Assembly (NCBI RefSeq): GCF_002207765.1
Contig: NZ_BDGJ01000215.1
Location: 60,334 to 96,785 of the forward strand
Source of the DNA: Calderihabitans maritimus
Lineage (GTDB): Bacteria; Bacillota; KKC1; Calderihabitantales; Calderihabitantaceae
Direction of reading: 5' to 3'
DNA length: 36,452 nucleotides
Numbering within the stretch: position 1 is the stretch's first letter; each line of letters starts with the position of its first letter. The translations under genes and the position numbers were made by a program. Below the pieces are notes generated by a model. The model worked only from the letters and a program-made list of their open reading frames with translations, had not been told where the DNA came from and ran no database searches. This document shows positions 1 through 9,600 of this stretch, piece after piece.

Positions 1-673
1 CTCTATCGCTACCACCACGACACCTGGGTATGATATGTTCAATCTCAAGAGGCACGCTCTCTCTACCACAGTAAGCGCATTTATGCCCCCATTTCTCAAG
101 CAGGTACTCTTTGACTTCATAACCAAAAAGCGTACCCTTCTGGTATTCAATACCAGAAATCTCCGGGTTCTGGAGTTTCTGAGTGTCAAACTTGACGTGT
201 TCAGTAGAGATGGCTGTAATCGGCAACAACTTCAGGAGTTTATTAACCGCACTCAATGTTTGATTAACTCTAGCTTCAAACGAAGGAGGCAACCAGCCTT
301 CTGGACGCTTGCGGTTTAGAAACCGGGGTTTGCGGTAGCGTGTCTTGCGATTTCTCCGCTTCCGACGGACGGCACGGCGTGCGTCTAGTTTAGCCTTGAC
401 GTCCGTCTTGTGGTGTATCTCGGCTAATAACACTGTTTCAGCCTCGTCCTTGTTGTCTTCTCGCAATACAGCCACGCCTGTAACCTTTGCTCCTGGGTCA
501 AGCTTGAGACGTAGAGGCTGAAGTTGGCTCTGTTCTGCTGTTCTATCCTTCAAACGAATGGTAAATGGCTGTAACTTGTACACAACTGCCCTGCCGCGCT
601 GTAGCAGTAACCTGGCGCGTTTTTCTGTGCAGGGCATCAGCGGCTTCTTATGTTTATCCAGGACAAAGACCAC
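1..673 (-). CDS. iscB: IscB-family RNA-guided nuclease, 3' end cut by window
   Basis: Open reading frame running off the left edge; 224 codons are visible. IscB proteins are RNA-guided DNA nucleases carried by IS200/IS605-like elements and are relatives of the Cas9 ancestor. Visible in order: an N-terminal PLMP domain (KKPLMPC near residue 8), a RuvC-I strand with LDPGAKVTGVAV (catalytic Asp), an Arg-rich bridge helix (RRAVRRKRRNRKTRYRKPRF), the RuvC-II strand ITAISTEHVKFD (Glu), then the start of an HNH domain with CAYCG and IEHIIPRCRGG. The frame ends inside HNH, so RuvC-III and the target-adjacent-motif domain lie outside the window. The start chosen is GTG at 673, which has a GGAG Shine-Dalgarno 8 bases upstream; GTG 679 is too close to it. 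No tnpA is seen nearby. The structured omega-RNA lies directly upstream. Family assignment is confident; activity cannot be judged. Confidence 0.9.
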   Translation of the reverse strand, partial: MVFVLDKHKKPLMPCTEKRARLLLQRGRAVVYKLQPFTIRLKDRTAEQSQLQPLRLKLDPGAKVTGVAVLREDNKDEAETVLLAEIHHKTDVKAKLDARRAVRRKRRNRKTRYRKPRFLNRKRPEGWLPPSFEARVNQTLSAVNKLLKLLPITAISTEHVKFDTQKLQNPEISGIEYQKGTLFGYEVKEYLLEKWGHKCAYCGRESVPLEIEHIIPRCRGGSDR

Positions 674-685
674 GAACACCACTCC

Positions 686-1020
686 TTTCAGAGTACCCTT
701 ACGGGCCTGGTAACGCGCTAAGGCGGACTCTCCTTAGCACCCTCCTCGCCAATGTTGGCAGCCGGCATATGCTCTAGCCCGTTTCGCCCATCCCCCGAAG
801 GTTGTCTGCAGCTAGAGCTTCCAGGGTCCGGGACTGGAGGAGCATCCCGGAGTGGGTCTTTAACCTGCCGCCAACGTAGCGCCGTCATCCCCTTGTCCTT
901 CGGGTCGGGCACTGAGGCTGGTCATAGACGGGCTTGCGGGATTTACCCCAACAAGCCCCCGCCTTTAGGCGTGGGGTCTATGACCACCTTCTTCGGGCTG
1001 CCAGCAGCAGCCAAACCCCC
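686..1020 (-). ncRNA. IscB omega-RNA (HEARO-type guide RNA scaffold)
   Basis: GC-rich structured region directly upstream of iscB in the same orientation, where the omega-RNA (HEARO RNA) of IscB loci sits. Visible pairing: a perfect 10-bp stem 920-929/976-985, an inner stem 930-936/952-958, and a small hairpin around GCCTTTAGGC (961-970) closed by C and G runs, together a branched fold. The guide portion of IscB omega-RNAs is at the 5' end, so the natural guide should lie around 1016-1045 on the minus strand, at the element boundary. Short frames on both strands here are not credible genes. The exact ends are estimates. Confidence 0.75.
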
Positions 1021-1230
1021 CTGATTCAAGACTATCTAACTATCAAGGGAATCACATTTTAAGGAACAAAGACTTGAACAATTTTCATTATTTCAGCGCT
1101 CAACTTGACAATTTTACTTTTACGTGTCCCATCAAAATGCAAAAAGGCCGGAAGATCTGAGTTTTAAGGAAACCGTGTTGGTTTCCCAGCCGTTTCGTGC
1201 GACTGGTAACAGGTCTTACATATAAGAAAA
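1021..1230. other. Non-coding stretch left of the IscB element
   Basis: No credible gene. The part nearest 1020 probably contains the guide-derived boundary of the IscB element; the remainder is AT-rich intergenic sequence with no recognisable promoter. Confidence 0.4.
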
Positions 1231-1265
1231 CGGAATGAGTGGTCCAGAGTGGGCCGCTCATTCCG
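1231..1265 (-). terminator. Hairpin terminator downstream of the DUF4236 gene
   Basis: 15-base arms at 1231-1245 and 1251-1265 pair with a few G-U pairs around a 5-base loop. On the minus strand the hairpin is followed by TTTTCTTAT. It lies 65 bases after the stop of the small minus-strand gene at 1331-1483, the natural position for its intrinsic terminator. Confidence 0.55.
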
Positions 1266-1330
1266 CCTCAAAGTAAAAGACATGTCCATTATTGACAGGT
1301 CCCACATCTATGATTATGCTGGATGTGAAT

Positions 1331-1483
1331 TTAAAATATGGTGCTGAACTCTCCCTTAAAATATACGGTAAGGAGGAATTTGAGGACTCCCTTACCACCT
1401 ACACTTAACCCGTCTCCCATTTTACCTACGTTCAGCCTGACGCCTTTTCCTAAACTGATGGATTTACGAAACCTAATATCCAC
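1331..1483 (-). CDS. Small DUF4236-domain protein (50 aa)
   Basis: Fifty-codon gene with a GTG start at 1483 preceded by AAGGAGG about 8 bases upstream, and a TAA stop at 1331-1333. The product begins VDIRFRKSISLGKGVRLN and continues with VGKMGDGLSVGGKG, the pattern of the DUF4236 N-terminal module (usually MGFRFRKSI..G.G.R.N..K.G...S.G..G). DUF4236 proteins have no established function and are often longer, with extra C-terminal domains, so this may be a minimal or truncated member. A terminator-like hairpin follows. A strong ribosome binding site plus a family match at the right place make it a likely real gene despite its size. Confidence 0.65.
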   Translation of the reverse strand: MDIRFRKSISLGKGVRLNVGKMGDGLSVGGKGVLKFLLTVYFKGEFSTIF

Positions 1484-1511
1484 TGAAATTCCTCCTTTCA
1501 TTCAAAACTCA

Positions 1512-1720
1512 CTAACTATCCACCCACACCCTCACCAGTTCAACCGGCACATTTTTCCGCTTTGCATAATCCTCAATACTCTCCCCGTAGACAGGCTTGT
1601 CCTCCGCCAGAAGTAACTCTGGCGCTCATATTTGCCGTTGACAAAGAACGTTTCCTTGATCATGAAAAAATATCCCATCCTCTGTAGTGTTAATGCGGAG
1701 AACGTACTTGCCGTCGAAGC
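1512..1720 (-). pseudogene. Remnant of ImmA/IrrE-type metallopeptidase C-terminus (copy 1)
   Basis: On the minus strand, one frame reads FMIKETFFVNGKYERQ and, after a frame change, another reads ELLLAEDKPVYGESIEDYAK then NVPVELVRVWVDS and a TAG stop at 1512-1514. This order resembles the C-terminus of ImmA/IrrE (DUF955) peptidases, where a conserved ERQANxFAAELLL block follows the HExxH region. Alignment with the second copy near 30.7 kb shows a short deletion between KYERQ and ELLLA that causes the frame break. No HExxH is visible upstream. ImmA/IrrE proteins cleave repressors of mobile elements; this copy cannot be functional. The family call rests on a short block. Confidence 0.5.
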
Positions 1721-1864
1721 GGCTTCTTCGTTTATCCGGTCTTTATCGATCCGAACAGCACCATCAGTGACCGAAAGAAAAGGTAACAACTGGGGAAGGA
1801 AATTATTTGACAAATATAGTAATTATGAAAGTACTAACCAAATTCTCCAGAAGGAGGGAAGACG

Positions 1865-3334
1865 TTGAATATCGTAAGACAAAAGATCGTTAAGTTGCTT
1901 TTGGGTTCTTCCCCAATACACAGCAAAGAAGTAATGAAAAATATTAATGAAACAGCATCCCAAGGATATAGAATCCAACAAATTACTCCGCTGCTCCAGC
2001 GTTCAGGCGGAGCCATTTTTACCCGTTCCCATGGGTTATTTATTGATGAAGCTTTAGTCTGTTTTGTACGCGAAAAGAAAAATCCTTTATATCATTACTG
2101 GCTGTTGAGATACGATGAACATTATGCTGAAAAACAAATACAACAAATAGTTAACTTTGAAAACTCCGGTGGATTTAACCTTTCCACTCTTACTCCGCTA
2201 AATGGGTTTTTAGATCAAACAGCAGGCCAGGGTGTCGGCAGAGGTACATATGGTTTAGCAATGTTTTTTGAAAGCCAAACCGAAAGGAACCTCCCCCTGA
2301 GGCTTGATCGTTGGATATTGAAACCCAATCGGCCGGTTGAGGATGATTATGTTCCTTGTCCTGTAATGGGATGCGAATTTAAAGTGCCTCGTATGACAAG
2401 AGACGGCCCGGATCTGGACCACGATCAAGAAAAGTTAAAGGATTATTTTTGTCATCAGCACATGATTTTTATTTCACCTTCAACGTTTGAATACAAGGAA
2501 CCACTGACCTCAATTATTTGGCAGGAAAAAGAGGATTTAGCGGCATTAAATAGAGTGAAGAGTTCTACCGGCAAGCGAGGGGCTTGGCGAAGAATGGGGC
2601 GGGAAAGAGATGAAGATTCATTTACCTGGAATGTCTTTTGGTATCTCTATAAAGAAAATCTTGTACTAAAATTTTTGAAAGAAATAATCGGCCGGTCTTC
2701 TTTTTTGATCGCCAATGCCAAAAACATTGATGAGGCAGTTTTTTGGTCTGTTGAAGCAGGTACAGGAAATACGCACCAGTTATTAATTGATGCCCGTAAA
2801 GCACTCGGCGAAAATACCGCACACGGAACTGAGCCTGATGTGATATTCACAGGTTCTGTAGGCGCAGAAAAAAATGTCCCATTGGTTTTAATTGAATGCA
2901 AACTGAGCAGCAGCCCCATAACCAATAAAGCAGCAATCCCTGACTATTATACTAACTACGACAAATGGAACAGGGTGTTTAACGAACCTCCTGAAAAAGT
3001 TTTTAGAGTTTTCGGTTATCAAATAGTCAGGCACCTGCTCCTGGCAAATGAAATGGCCGCTGTAGGAGGACGTAATTTGACGCCCACCGTCTTGCTGATC
3101 ACCAAAGAACAAGTACCTGCAGACATCGTTAGTCAAATGACCAGCATGCTCATGAATCATCCACAGAATGCTCGACTGGCATTTGTTACATGGAAAAACG
3201 TTTATGATTTTGTAAGTTCTAATCAAGGTTCCGATAAAGGTTCTATCAATAAAATGATTTTGGGCCGTTACCTGGAAGGTAAAACATTAGGTTATGATGC
3301 AAAAGGAGTGTTGCAATTGCTTCTGCCTCTTTAA
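1865..3334 (+). CDS. PD-(D/E)XK nuclease-like protein with N-terminal HTH-like region, orphan
   Basis: 489-residue protein starting at TTG 1865, with AGGAGGG 5 bases upstream. I do not recognise the full-length family. The N-terminal ~70 residues look like a winged-helix fold (a KEVMKNINETASQGYRIQQI-like helix pair). Residues 165-199 hold a possible zinc site (CPVMGC then CHQH). Residues 323-346 contain EPDVIF followed by VLIECKL, the beta-strand pattern of PD-(D/E)XK nucleases (acidic residue near 325, E344-x-K346). The C-terminal part is unassigned. It stands alone, with genes on the opposite strand on both sides. In a defence island an orphan nuclease of this kind could be a restriction enzyme acting without a methylase, but no substrate can be inferred. 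Confidence 0.7.
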   Translation: MNIVRQKIVKLLLGSSPIHSKEVMKNINETASQGYRIQQITPLLQRSGGAIFTRSHGLFIDEALVCFVREKKNPLYHYWLLRYDEHYAEKQIQQIVNFENSGGFNLSTLTPLNGFLDQTAGQGVGRGTYGLAMFFESQTERNLPLRLDRWILKPNRPVEDDYVPCPVMGCEFKVPRMTRDGPDLDHDQEKLKDYFCHQHMIFISPSTFEYKEPLTSIIWQEKEDLAALNRVKSSTGKRGAWRRMGRERDEDSFTWNVFWYLYKENLVLKFLKEIIGRSSFLIANAKNIDEAVFWSVEAGTGNTHQLLIDARKALGENTAHGTEPDVIFTGSVGAEKNVPLVLIECKLSSSPITNKAAIPDYYTNYDKWNRVFNEPPEKVFRVFGYQIVRHLLLANEMAAVGGRNLTPTVLLITKEQVPADIVSQMTSMLMNHPQNARLAFVTWKNVYDFVSSNQGSDKGSINKMILGRYLEGKTLGYDAKGVLQLLLPL

Positions 3335-3497
3335 GACCACTGTCATCAAAATCTTAATAGAATCTTAAATTGCGCTATTAACTGCTTTTCTGGCTGCGCA
3401 GGCGAATTAGATCTCATTCATCAGGAATGTTTTGTCTGATTATACCGGGTTGAACATAAACTTTCACTATATTTATTCTTCTTACAGTCCTATTTGC

Positions 3498-5111
3498 TTA
3501 GCCTACGTTTAGTAAGCTGCCGTCCAATTGTATAGTCTCGCCGGGACCGGGAAACAGCAGCCTCAGTTTCCCGGCAAAGTGTTTTTTAAAGAAACGCCTG
3601 TTTTCCGTGTGGACCGGTATCAGCACCCTGGGTTTAATCGTCTCCACCAGCTCCACAAGGCCCGGCCCGTGAATATGGCCGCTCGCGTGGAAACCCGGCT
3701 CCCTGCCGCGCCCTTCCCGGTCGCCGGGATCCCCTGCCAGTCGCAGGTTAAAATGACTGATCCAGTTCCGCAGCCGGTCCAGGTCCATGTGCATTTCTTC
3801 ATTGAATGCTTCACTGGAGGAGTATATGTAAGTCCCGCCGCTGGGCTGAATGTCTATCAGTTCGTGGAGGTCGTAGTAGGAAAAGCAGAGGACGTAATCA
3901 CCCTGATTTCTGCTCACGTCATGGGCTGTAACTACCCGATCCCGGCAGCGTTCCTGGTATCTTTCAATCAGGACCTTCTCCCAAACGTCACGGCGTGTTT
4001 TCGCCTCAACATAGAGGGCAAAGCCCTCGTCTTCCAGGGGGCTGGGCACGTCCGGCTCACCGGCGGCATGAAGGGCCTCCAGCAAGTAGGCATCTTTGAG
4101 TGTCACTACCAGGCGTCTCCCGGCCTCCCCCGCAGCACGCAAGAATGACAGAAGCCTCTCGATGTTACGAGGCCCGAAATCCGCAATCACCAGCCCCTCC
4201 GCCTGTCGGACAGTTTCGGCTGCGCGGGTGTAGACTTCATCCTCGGTGACCGGGGTCTCTGTCTCCGGGTGCGTCCCTTCGCAGATAAGGACAAACGGTT
4301 CGAGCCTTGCCGCCTCCTGCATGAAAGTTCTGGTGTCAGCAGCGCGCCTGCCATGGAGGCGCATGTCTCCAGTGTAAATGATCCAGCCCACGGAAGTCCT
4401 GATGCCGAAAGCCCCTGCGCCAGGGATGGAGTGGTCCACCGGCCAGCGCTTGACCAGAAGGTTTCCTACCTGGACTTCAGCAGTGCGGCAGGTCTCCAGA
4501 GGGCACGGATCTATGGCCCTGGAAGAGCCCGACATAGCCCAGAAGTCGGCGGCATGAGGATTGACTTCCCCGGCATCCATGATGACGTACCGTCGCTGTT
4601 CATAAGGTGCTTTTTTCCAATGAGTCGTCTGGAGCAGGCCGTCCTTAATTTCCCTCGGCGCTATGTAGCAGGTTTCGCGCTCAAACCCGCTGCGGGTGGT
4701 ATCCTGCATGGCCTTTGCAATGACAGCCGTTGTAAGGCCAGTGTAGACGGGAATGTCGCGATCCAGGAACGATATGTACCCGCTATGGTCAATGTGGGCA
4801 TGGGATAGAAGCACTCCGTGGGCTTCTAGCTCCCGGTAGAAAGGGCGGCTTTTGATCCGCTCCCACCATGCCCGTTCCGGCAGCTCTAAATCCTTCCGGT
4901 AGATACCGCGCAGCGGCGGGAGAAGTCCCAGGTCCAGAAGGTCGCAGAGGCCGGTAATGGAGCGGGGACGTAAGAACTCGTCGAAGAAAAGCCCTTCCGC
5001 CCCGAAGTTGGTACCGAAGTCGAGGAGAAGGGCTGTATCGTCTGCTTCCAGGAGAAACTTGTTCCCCCCTATACAGTCGATGCCGTCATAGAAGGTGAGA
5101 TAAACAGGCAT
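3498..5111 (-). CDS. Beta-CASP/RNase J-like metallo-beta-lactamase-fold hydrolase
   Basis: 537-residue protein with an ATG start and GGGAGGG Shine-Dalgarno. Metal-binding motifs of the MBL superfamily are visible: HAHIDH at 104-109, VDHSIPG with His227, YTGDM with Asp249, and a C-terminal SGHIHG and IPVHTE pair typical of beta-CASP enzymes such as RNase J. The family cleaves RNA (endo- or 5' exonuclease), less often DNA; which one applies here is unknown. It is more GC-rich than the genes to its right, so it may be native to the host or belong to another import. Some 265 bases separate it from the end of the central block. A fragment of a second, closely similar copy occurs at 28788-28975 in inverted orientation. 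Confidence 0.85.
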   Translation of the reverse strand: MPVYLTFYDGIDCIGGNKFLLEADDTALLLDFGTNFGAEGLFFDEFLRPRSITGLCDLLDLGLLPPLRGIYRKDLELPERAWWERIKSRPFYRELEAHGVLLSHAHIDHSGYISFLDRDIPVYTGLTTAVIAKAMQDTTRSGFERETCYIAPREIKDGLLQTTHWKKAPYEQRRYVIMDAGEVNPHAADFWAMSGSSRAIDPCPLETCRTAEVQVGNLLVKRWPVDHSIPGAGAFGIRTSVGWIIYTGDMRLHGRRAADTRTFMQEAARLEPFVLICEGTHPETETPVTEDEVYTRAAETVRQAEGLVIADFGPRNIERLLSFLRAAGEAGRRLVVTLKDAYLLEALHAAGEPDVPSPLEDEGFALYVEAKTRRDVWEKVLIERYQERCRDRVVTAHDVSRNQGDYVLCFSYYDLHELIDIQPSGGTYIYSSSEAFNEEMHMDLDRLRNWISHFNLRLAGDPGDREGRGREPGFHASGHIHGPGLVELVETIKPRVLIPVHTENRRFFKKHFAGKLRLLFPGPGETIQLDGSLLNVG

Positions 5112-5375
5112 ATCTATACTTACCCTCCCACACTGAGTTCCTGCCTACAATTACAGCTCACCGATACTCGTAATATAAACTTTTCCGGTCGCTCCTCAAG
5201 CTCATGTCATGGGACTGAATCCAGCTCGTTATGCAACAGGATCGGCTCCCAAAATTCAGTATGCAGGAAGACACGATCGTATCCGGCAACCGTTTTCACG
5301 TTATGTAGTTCAGCGATTTGCCTCTATAATCTGTGTTGCTTTCAAAGTAGTTGATACCTTTTCCCTCACGTTTGG

Positions 5376-6647
5376 TTACACAGCGATAAATTCATACATT
5401 CTTTCCATTTCATCAATTATTAAAGAAAAGTGTTCCCATTCCAACGGGACATAGTGAGCAAGGGTATTTCTAGCTTTTCGCAAATTATTTATCTGCCGTT
5501 TTAAATTTCTGTAACGTCCAAACTTCTGGCTCTGCTCTTTTAAGAACTTAACGATCTCATTAAATTCCGCTATAGGGGTTACAGATTTCTCTTCAACAAA
5601 TGAACTATTATGATAAGACTGATTGTATTTAGAACAAAAAGCAGGCCAGTCTTTGAAACCGCGTTGAAGATAGTGGCAGACCTCGTGTCTCTTACTATCA
5701 AGTATGGGAAACAATATTCTTGCTTGTCCCCGCCAGATACGGTGATCCAATTTATCCTCGTCTCCCATGACTGCTAATACCGCTGAATGAACGGCAAGAC
5801 CCTCTTCAACATGCCAATCAACTAACCCTGCTTGCCACAAAGAACGCAACTCGGTTGGCGGAGCCTCAACCGGACCGTTGTTATAATAATATCCTGCACT
5901 CACAGAGGTTAAAGCGTCTTTGTGCTTATCAACCCAGCTCTTTTCCCATCCCTGTTTTTCAGCAAACTGGCGTAAGGAACTAAAGATTTTCATTCTAGGC
6001 ATACCTATCTCAGATTGATTTAACAACCAGAATAATAACATAGGATCTGTCCCTGCGAGTTCCACAAAAACAGTCTCTACCCATAAACTTTCTTTATAAG
6101 ATAGACCTCTCTCGCGGGAAATACTCCTTGCTACTAACTGGAGTTCTCCGCCGGACGTCCACCCCCAAAACCAATGGCTGGTTAGAAAAATGTCTTCCTG
6201 GACCTTTTGCAACAGTTCCGTACTGCGTGATGGTATGAGGAGAGCTTTGGGCAATTTCCCCTTTGCATCTGCTGTTTTTGCCGCTTGCGCCCAATCTCTA
6301 ATGAATCCGGCCCATAATGTCAGGTCATTGGAAGAAAGTTTATCCAGACCTGTTATAACTATTAAATCGGGAAGGTCTTCACAATCCATCAGTTCTTCTG
6401 CCTGTTCAACTTTTCCGGGCAATGTCTTCTTGCCACAGCTTTGAGCAATAACCGTACCCGGCAATAAGTCAGTATCTTCCAGAGATATCACCTTATTACT
6501 CATCCCGTAGTATCGCTCGCATTCATCTATTACCATGTTGCAGACCAGGTCCATGTCAAATTTATCCTGAAACATCCAGATGACACTACGGCCTCTACGA
6601 AGGTCTTCCGCTACACCCTGCCACTTCCTTTTGGCTTCCGGGAAGTG
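5376..6647 (-). CDS. Unknown protein, degenerate ATPase-like, last gene of the central block
   Basis: About 423 residues if started at ATG 6647, 11 bases past the stop of the giant ATPase gene. A frame extension up to 6740 only translates the end of the upstream gene out of phase, so I reject it. No clear Shine-Dalgarno precedes the ATG, which suggests translational re-initiation. The product has an ATPase-like outline without a Walker A motif: a GRSVIWMF strand, a Walker-B-like strand LIVITGLDKLS, and a following strand KALLIPSRS. The C-terminal ~60 residues are basic and helical (FGRYRNLKRQINNLRKARNT, then LAHYVPLE). The outline recalls BrxF-like small companions of BREX ATPases, but this is only a resemblance. 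Its position implies that it works with the giant ATPase. Confidence 0.7.
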   Translation of the reverse strand, partial: HFPEAKRKWQGVAEDLRRGRSVIWMFQDKFDMDLVCNMVIDECERYYGMSNKVISLEDTDLLPGTVIAQSCGKKTLPGKVEQAEELMDCEDLPDLIVITGLDKLSSNDLTLWAGFIRDWAQAAKTADAKGKLPKALLIPSRSTELLQKVQEDIFLTSHWFWGWTSGGELQLVARSISRERGLSYKESLWVETVFVELAGTDPMLLFWLLNQSEIGMPRMKIFSSLRQFAEKQGWEKSWVDKHKDALTSVSAGYYYNNGPVEAPPTELRSLWQAGLVDWHVEEGLAVHSAVLAVMGDEDKLDHRIWRGQARILFPILDSKRHEVCHYLQRGFKDWPAFCSKYNQSYHNSSFVEEKSVTPIAEFNEIVKFLKEQSQKFGRYRNLKRQINNLRKARNTLAHYVPLEWEHFSLIIDEMERMYEFIAV

Positions 6648-6657
6648 CATTAAATTA

Positions 6658-9600
6658 TTAATTTGATCTGATGGAATCAACCTTGGCCACCACCTCTGCG
6701 GCGACAGGCTCGACAACAAGACCATTCTCAGTTTCATCAATAATGCCTATGCGTTCAAGAGTTCTCAAAGAAGCAAAAATTTCATTTGTAGATAATTTGT
6801 TTAGTTCGTCCAAATCTGAAACCTCGACGGCATCTTCAATCTCTTCCCACTTGATGGGCTTCATATCTTTTACAAGAGCTAGCAGTTCTTTGCCGCATGT
6901 AACGTCTTCAATTCCTAAGGCTGAAACAAAATCAACACAGATATTTTCTTTGTTGTCCTCCAGCTCATCTTTCAGTAACTCGACAGCATCAGTGGGATTA
7001 ATAACTCTTCGTTTTCGCCCAATTCCCATTATTCTCCAAAGCTTGCGTAAAAGCCAAGGCCAGCCTCCAGTTGCCTCAATGATACTGTTAGCAATACGCT
7101 GCGTGCAAGGAATTTCAAGATCAGAGAGAAAGCGCTGTACCATAATTCCGTCCCAACGTTTTAGATTTACTGTGACATCGACACGGTCTTCTATTTCATT
7201 CCAACAATTATCGTTCTCCAGGAACCAACTCTGAATACTTCCAGGGGTAAATAAGACAGCCAGCCGAACTATCCGACCACGACGGTTAGGTCTACTTAAA
7301 ACAGTACATGCACTTCCAACAAATTCTGAAACTGATACACCTTTGAGAGTTAGATCTTCTGCAAACGTATATTCTAGAATGCGACCCGCTCGCGATCCAT
7401 TTGCTAATGATCTCAGGTATTTTAAAATTTGTTCAGATGTCACATATTCTGGTGACAATTCTCTACACGTATGCAACTGATTCTCTTCGCAACTGCCCGA
7501 TTCTATCAATAATTTTAAATTTGAGGGCACCTCATCAACACCTAAAGCTCTACTTCCAAAAATAAGTCCAACCCCCGATTGCAACTTAGTAAGTGCTCCG
7601 GCCTGTTTTACCGTCAGGGGACTGCGTATTCCATTCTTGGGGTCGATGTTGAAACGAAATTGACTGGCATCATCATATTTTGCCGGAGGTGCAGAGGCAG
7701 TCACCTGTATGAGACGTTCGTAAATCTCCTGTTCAGAACCCAGTGCCCGCACTACATTACCGTTTCGTAGTCTAAAAGTTCCTTCAGGACGTCTGATGAG
7801 TACACCCAGTCCGATAAGTTCTTCTAATAGCGATTTTATATCTTCCAACCTCACATCAGCAAAACCTTTATGCCACCAGCTCTGGGCGATTTCCAATACC
7901 TCTGAAGCCGTAAATTCTCTACGGAATCCGTCTCGGTCATATATTTGTTCCATCACCATGGCATATACCATGGCCGCATAGCGGGAGTCCAAATCTAAAG
8001 TCCAGTTAAAACGTTCATTCATAAATCCTCGAACATCTTTACGTCGGTATACAGCTTCTACATCGGATACCGTAATTTTGTACGGCGGCTCGTATTGGCG
8101 GCTCCATACCAGTTTTATCAGTTCACTACAGAAATGTTGGATCAGGGCCGGGTGATAATTAGTGTAACAGAGAATTCGTAAAACAGCTTCTTCCGCTTCT
8201 TTGCTGGAAAACGTGAAACCAATCGCCAACATAGGTTCGATTATTAGAGAACGGGCCGATTTGGGGTCAAGAGGTCCGACTATCAACGGTTGCGCCATCA
8301 GCTGGGCGAAGGGATGATTGGGTTGAGACATATATCGCTGTACGCTATGAAGGCCACAAAAGACTACTTTAAACCGGCGGTTCGTCTGGTCCATTATGTT
8401 GCGTAATTGCGCAACCTCTTCGAAATCAGATTTAGCATCCGCAGCAAGGAAATTATCTGCTTCATCAAACAGGACAACAATACGAAGCGAGGGGTCCTGG
8501 TTTAACCTTTCGATAATCCTTAATGCCAGGTTTCCAGGAGTAGTACCAACCCTTCCGTCCAGTAGTTTTAGCGAAACAAGTCTTTCACGCAGGCGATTCC
8601 AAATCTCACTTTTTTGCCGGTAACCCTGGGGGTCCCCGAGAGGCTTAATGTCATCGTAAATCACATAAGTACCCTGTTCGGGATTATGAAACTGCCATTT
8701 TACCATATGAAGCAGGGCGGACTTGCCGAACTGCCTGCCTCCGTAGGCTATACAGCTTCCATCAGATCTGCCTAGTGACTGGACCATATCACGTCGTCCT
8801 TTGAAGATTTCTGGGGGAATAATTCCGAAGGAGCGGTACGGAATTGCATAACCCCAAGCGACCCCACAACTTACCGCCGCAGGCAACCTGGACTCCCTCT
8901 GGGAAGCAAGATAGTACAAGAGAAGTTCGTCAACCAGCATAGCTGTTAAACCGTTCTTCTTACAGTACTCGCTCCATTCTCCCCTCTGCCGGTCAGTCAT
9001 CCGGCCCAGAAATACTATAATCGGACATTTCGACGTGACTCCGTATTCATGTAGAATTTGTCCCATTGTACTTGCGTTGGGACGCCAGTGAAATAGGACT
9101 ACATCATAAGTATTATTGCGTAAAGAGCCGAAATCGGCTAATGGTGATACATTTCCTGCCGACATCTTGACAATGAAATGAGCAGACTGTTTTTCCTTCC
9201 TAGCTTGTACTACCTCCGGTTTCTGAAACCCCATGTACTCTAACACTTGAACCAGTGCTTTTTGGGTAGTCTTTGAAACACTCGGATCTTTCCCAAGCCT
9301 TTTTAATATAAGCCATGCTTCCAAGCCTTGTTCGATTTCTTCGTAGCGCGCGCCGGGCACACGCTTCATATTTAGCCCGGCTACAGGCTTACCTTTTGAG
9401 AGAGCCTTGACAACATTGTTCGCCTTCTTAAACTGACGATCACTCTCAAGTACCTGATGTAGCTCGCTCATAATATTACAAAATTCTTCCACAGGGTTTT
9501 CCTCTAAAACTTCTTGTTCGATATCTACTGCTATTCCCGTATTGATGGCCTGTTCTGAGTAATGTAAATACTCATCAGCCAAAGGAAGATCGCCATTATT

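Noticed and set aside
35-319. Plus-strand frame of 94 codons
   Set aside because: It lies antisense to the iscB frame, which carries clear domain motifs.
718-1024. Overlapping short frames on both strands
   Set aside because: They fall inside the structured omega-RNA region and have no ribosome binding site or family match.
3528-4808. Two long plus-strand frames
   Set aside because: Antisense shadows of the GC-rich MBL gene, which has metal-binding motifs.
6648-6740. N-terminal extension of the companion protein
   Set aside because: It translates the 3' end of the giant ATPase gene out of phase; the ATG at 6647 fits better.
6671-7234. Plus-strand Ser-rich frame of 187 codons
   Set aside because: Low-complexity antisense of the giant ATPase gene.
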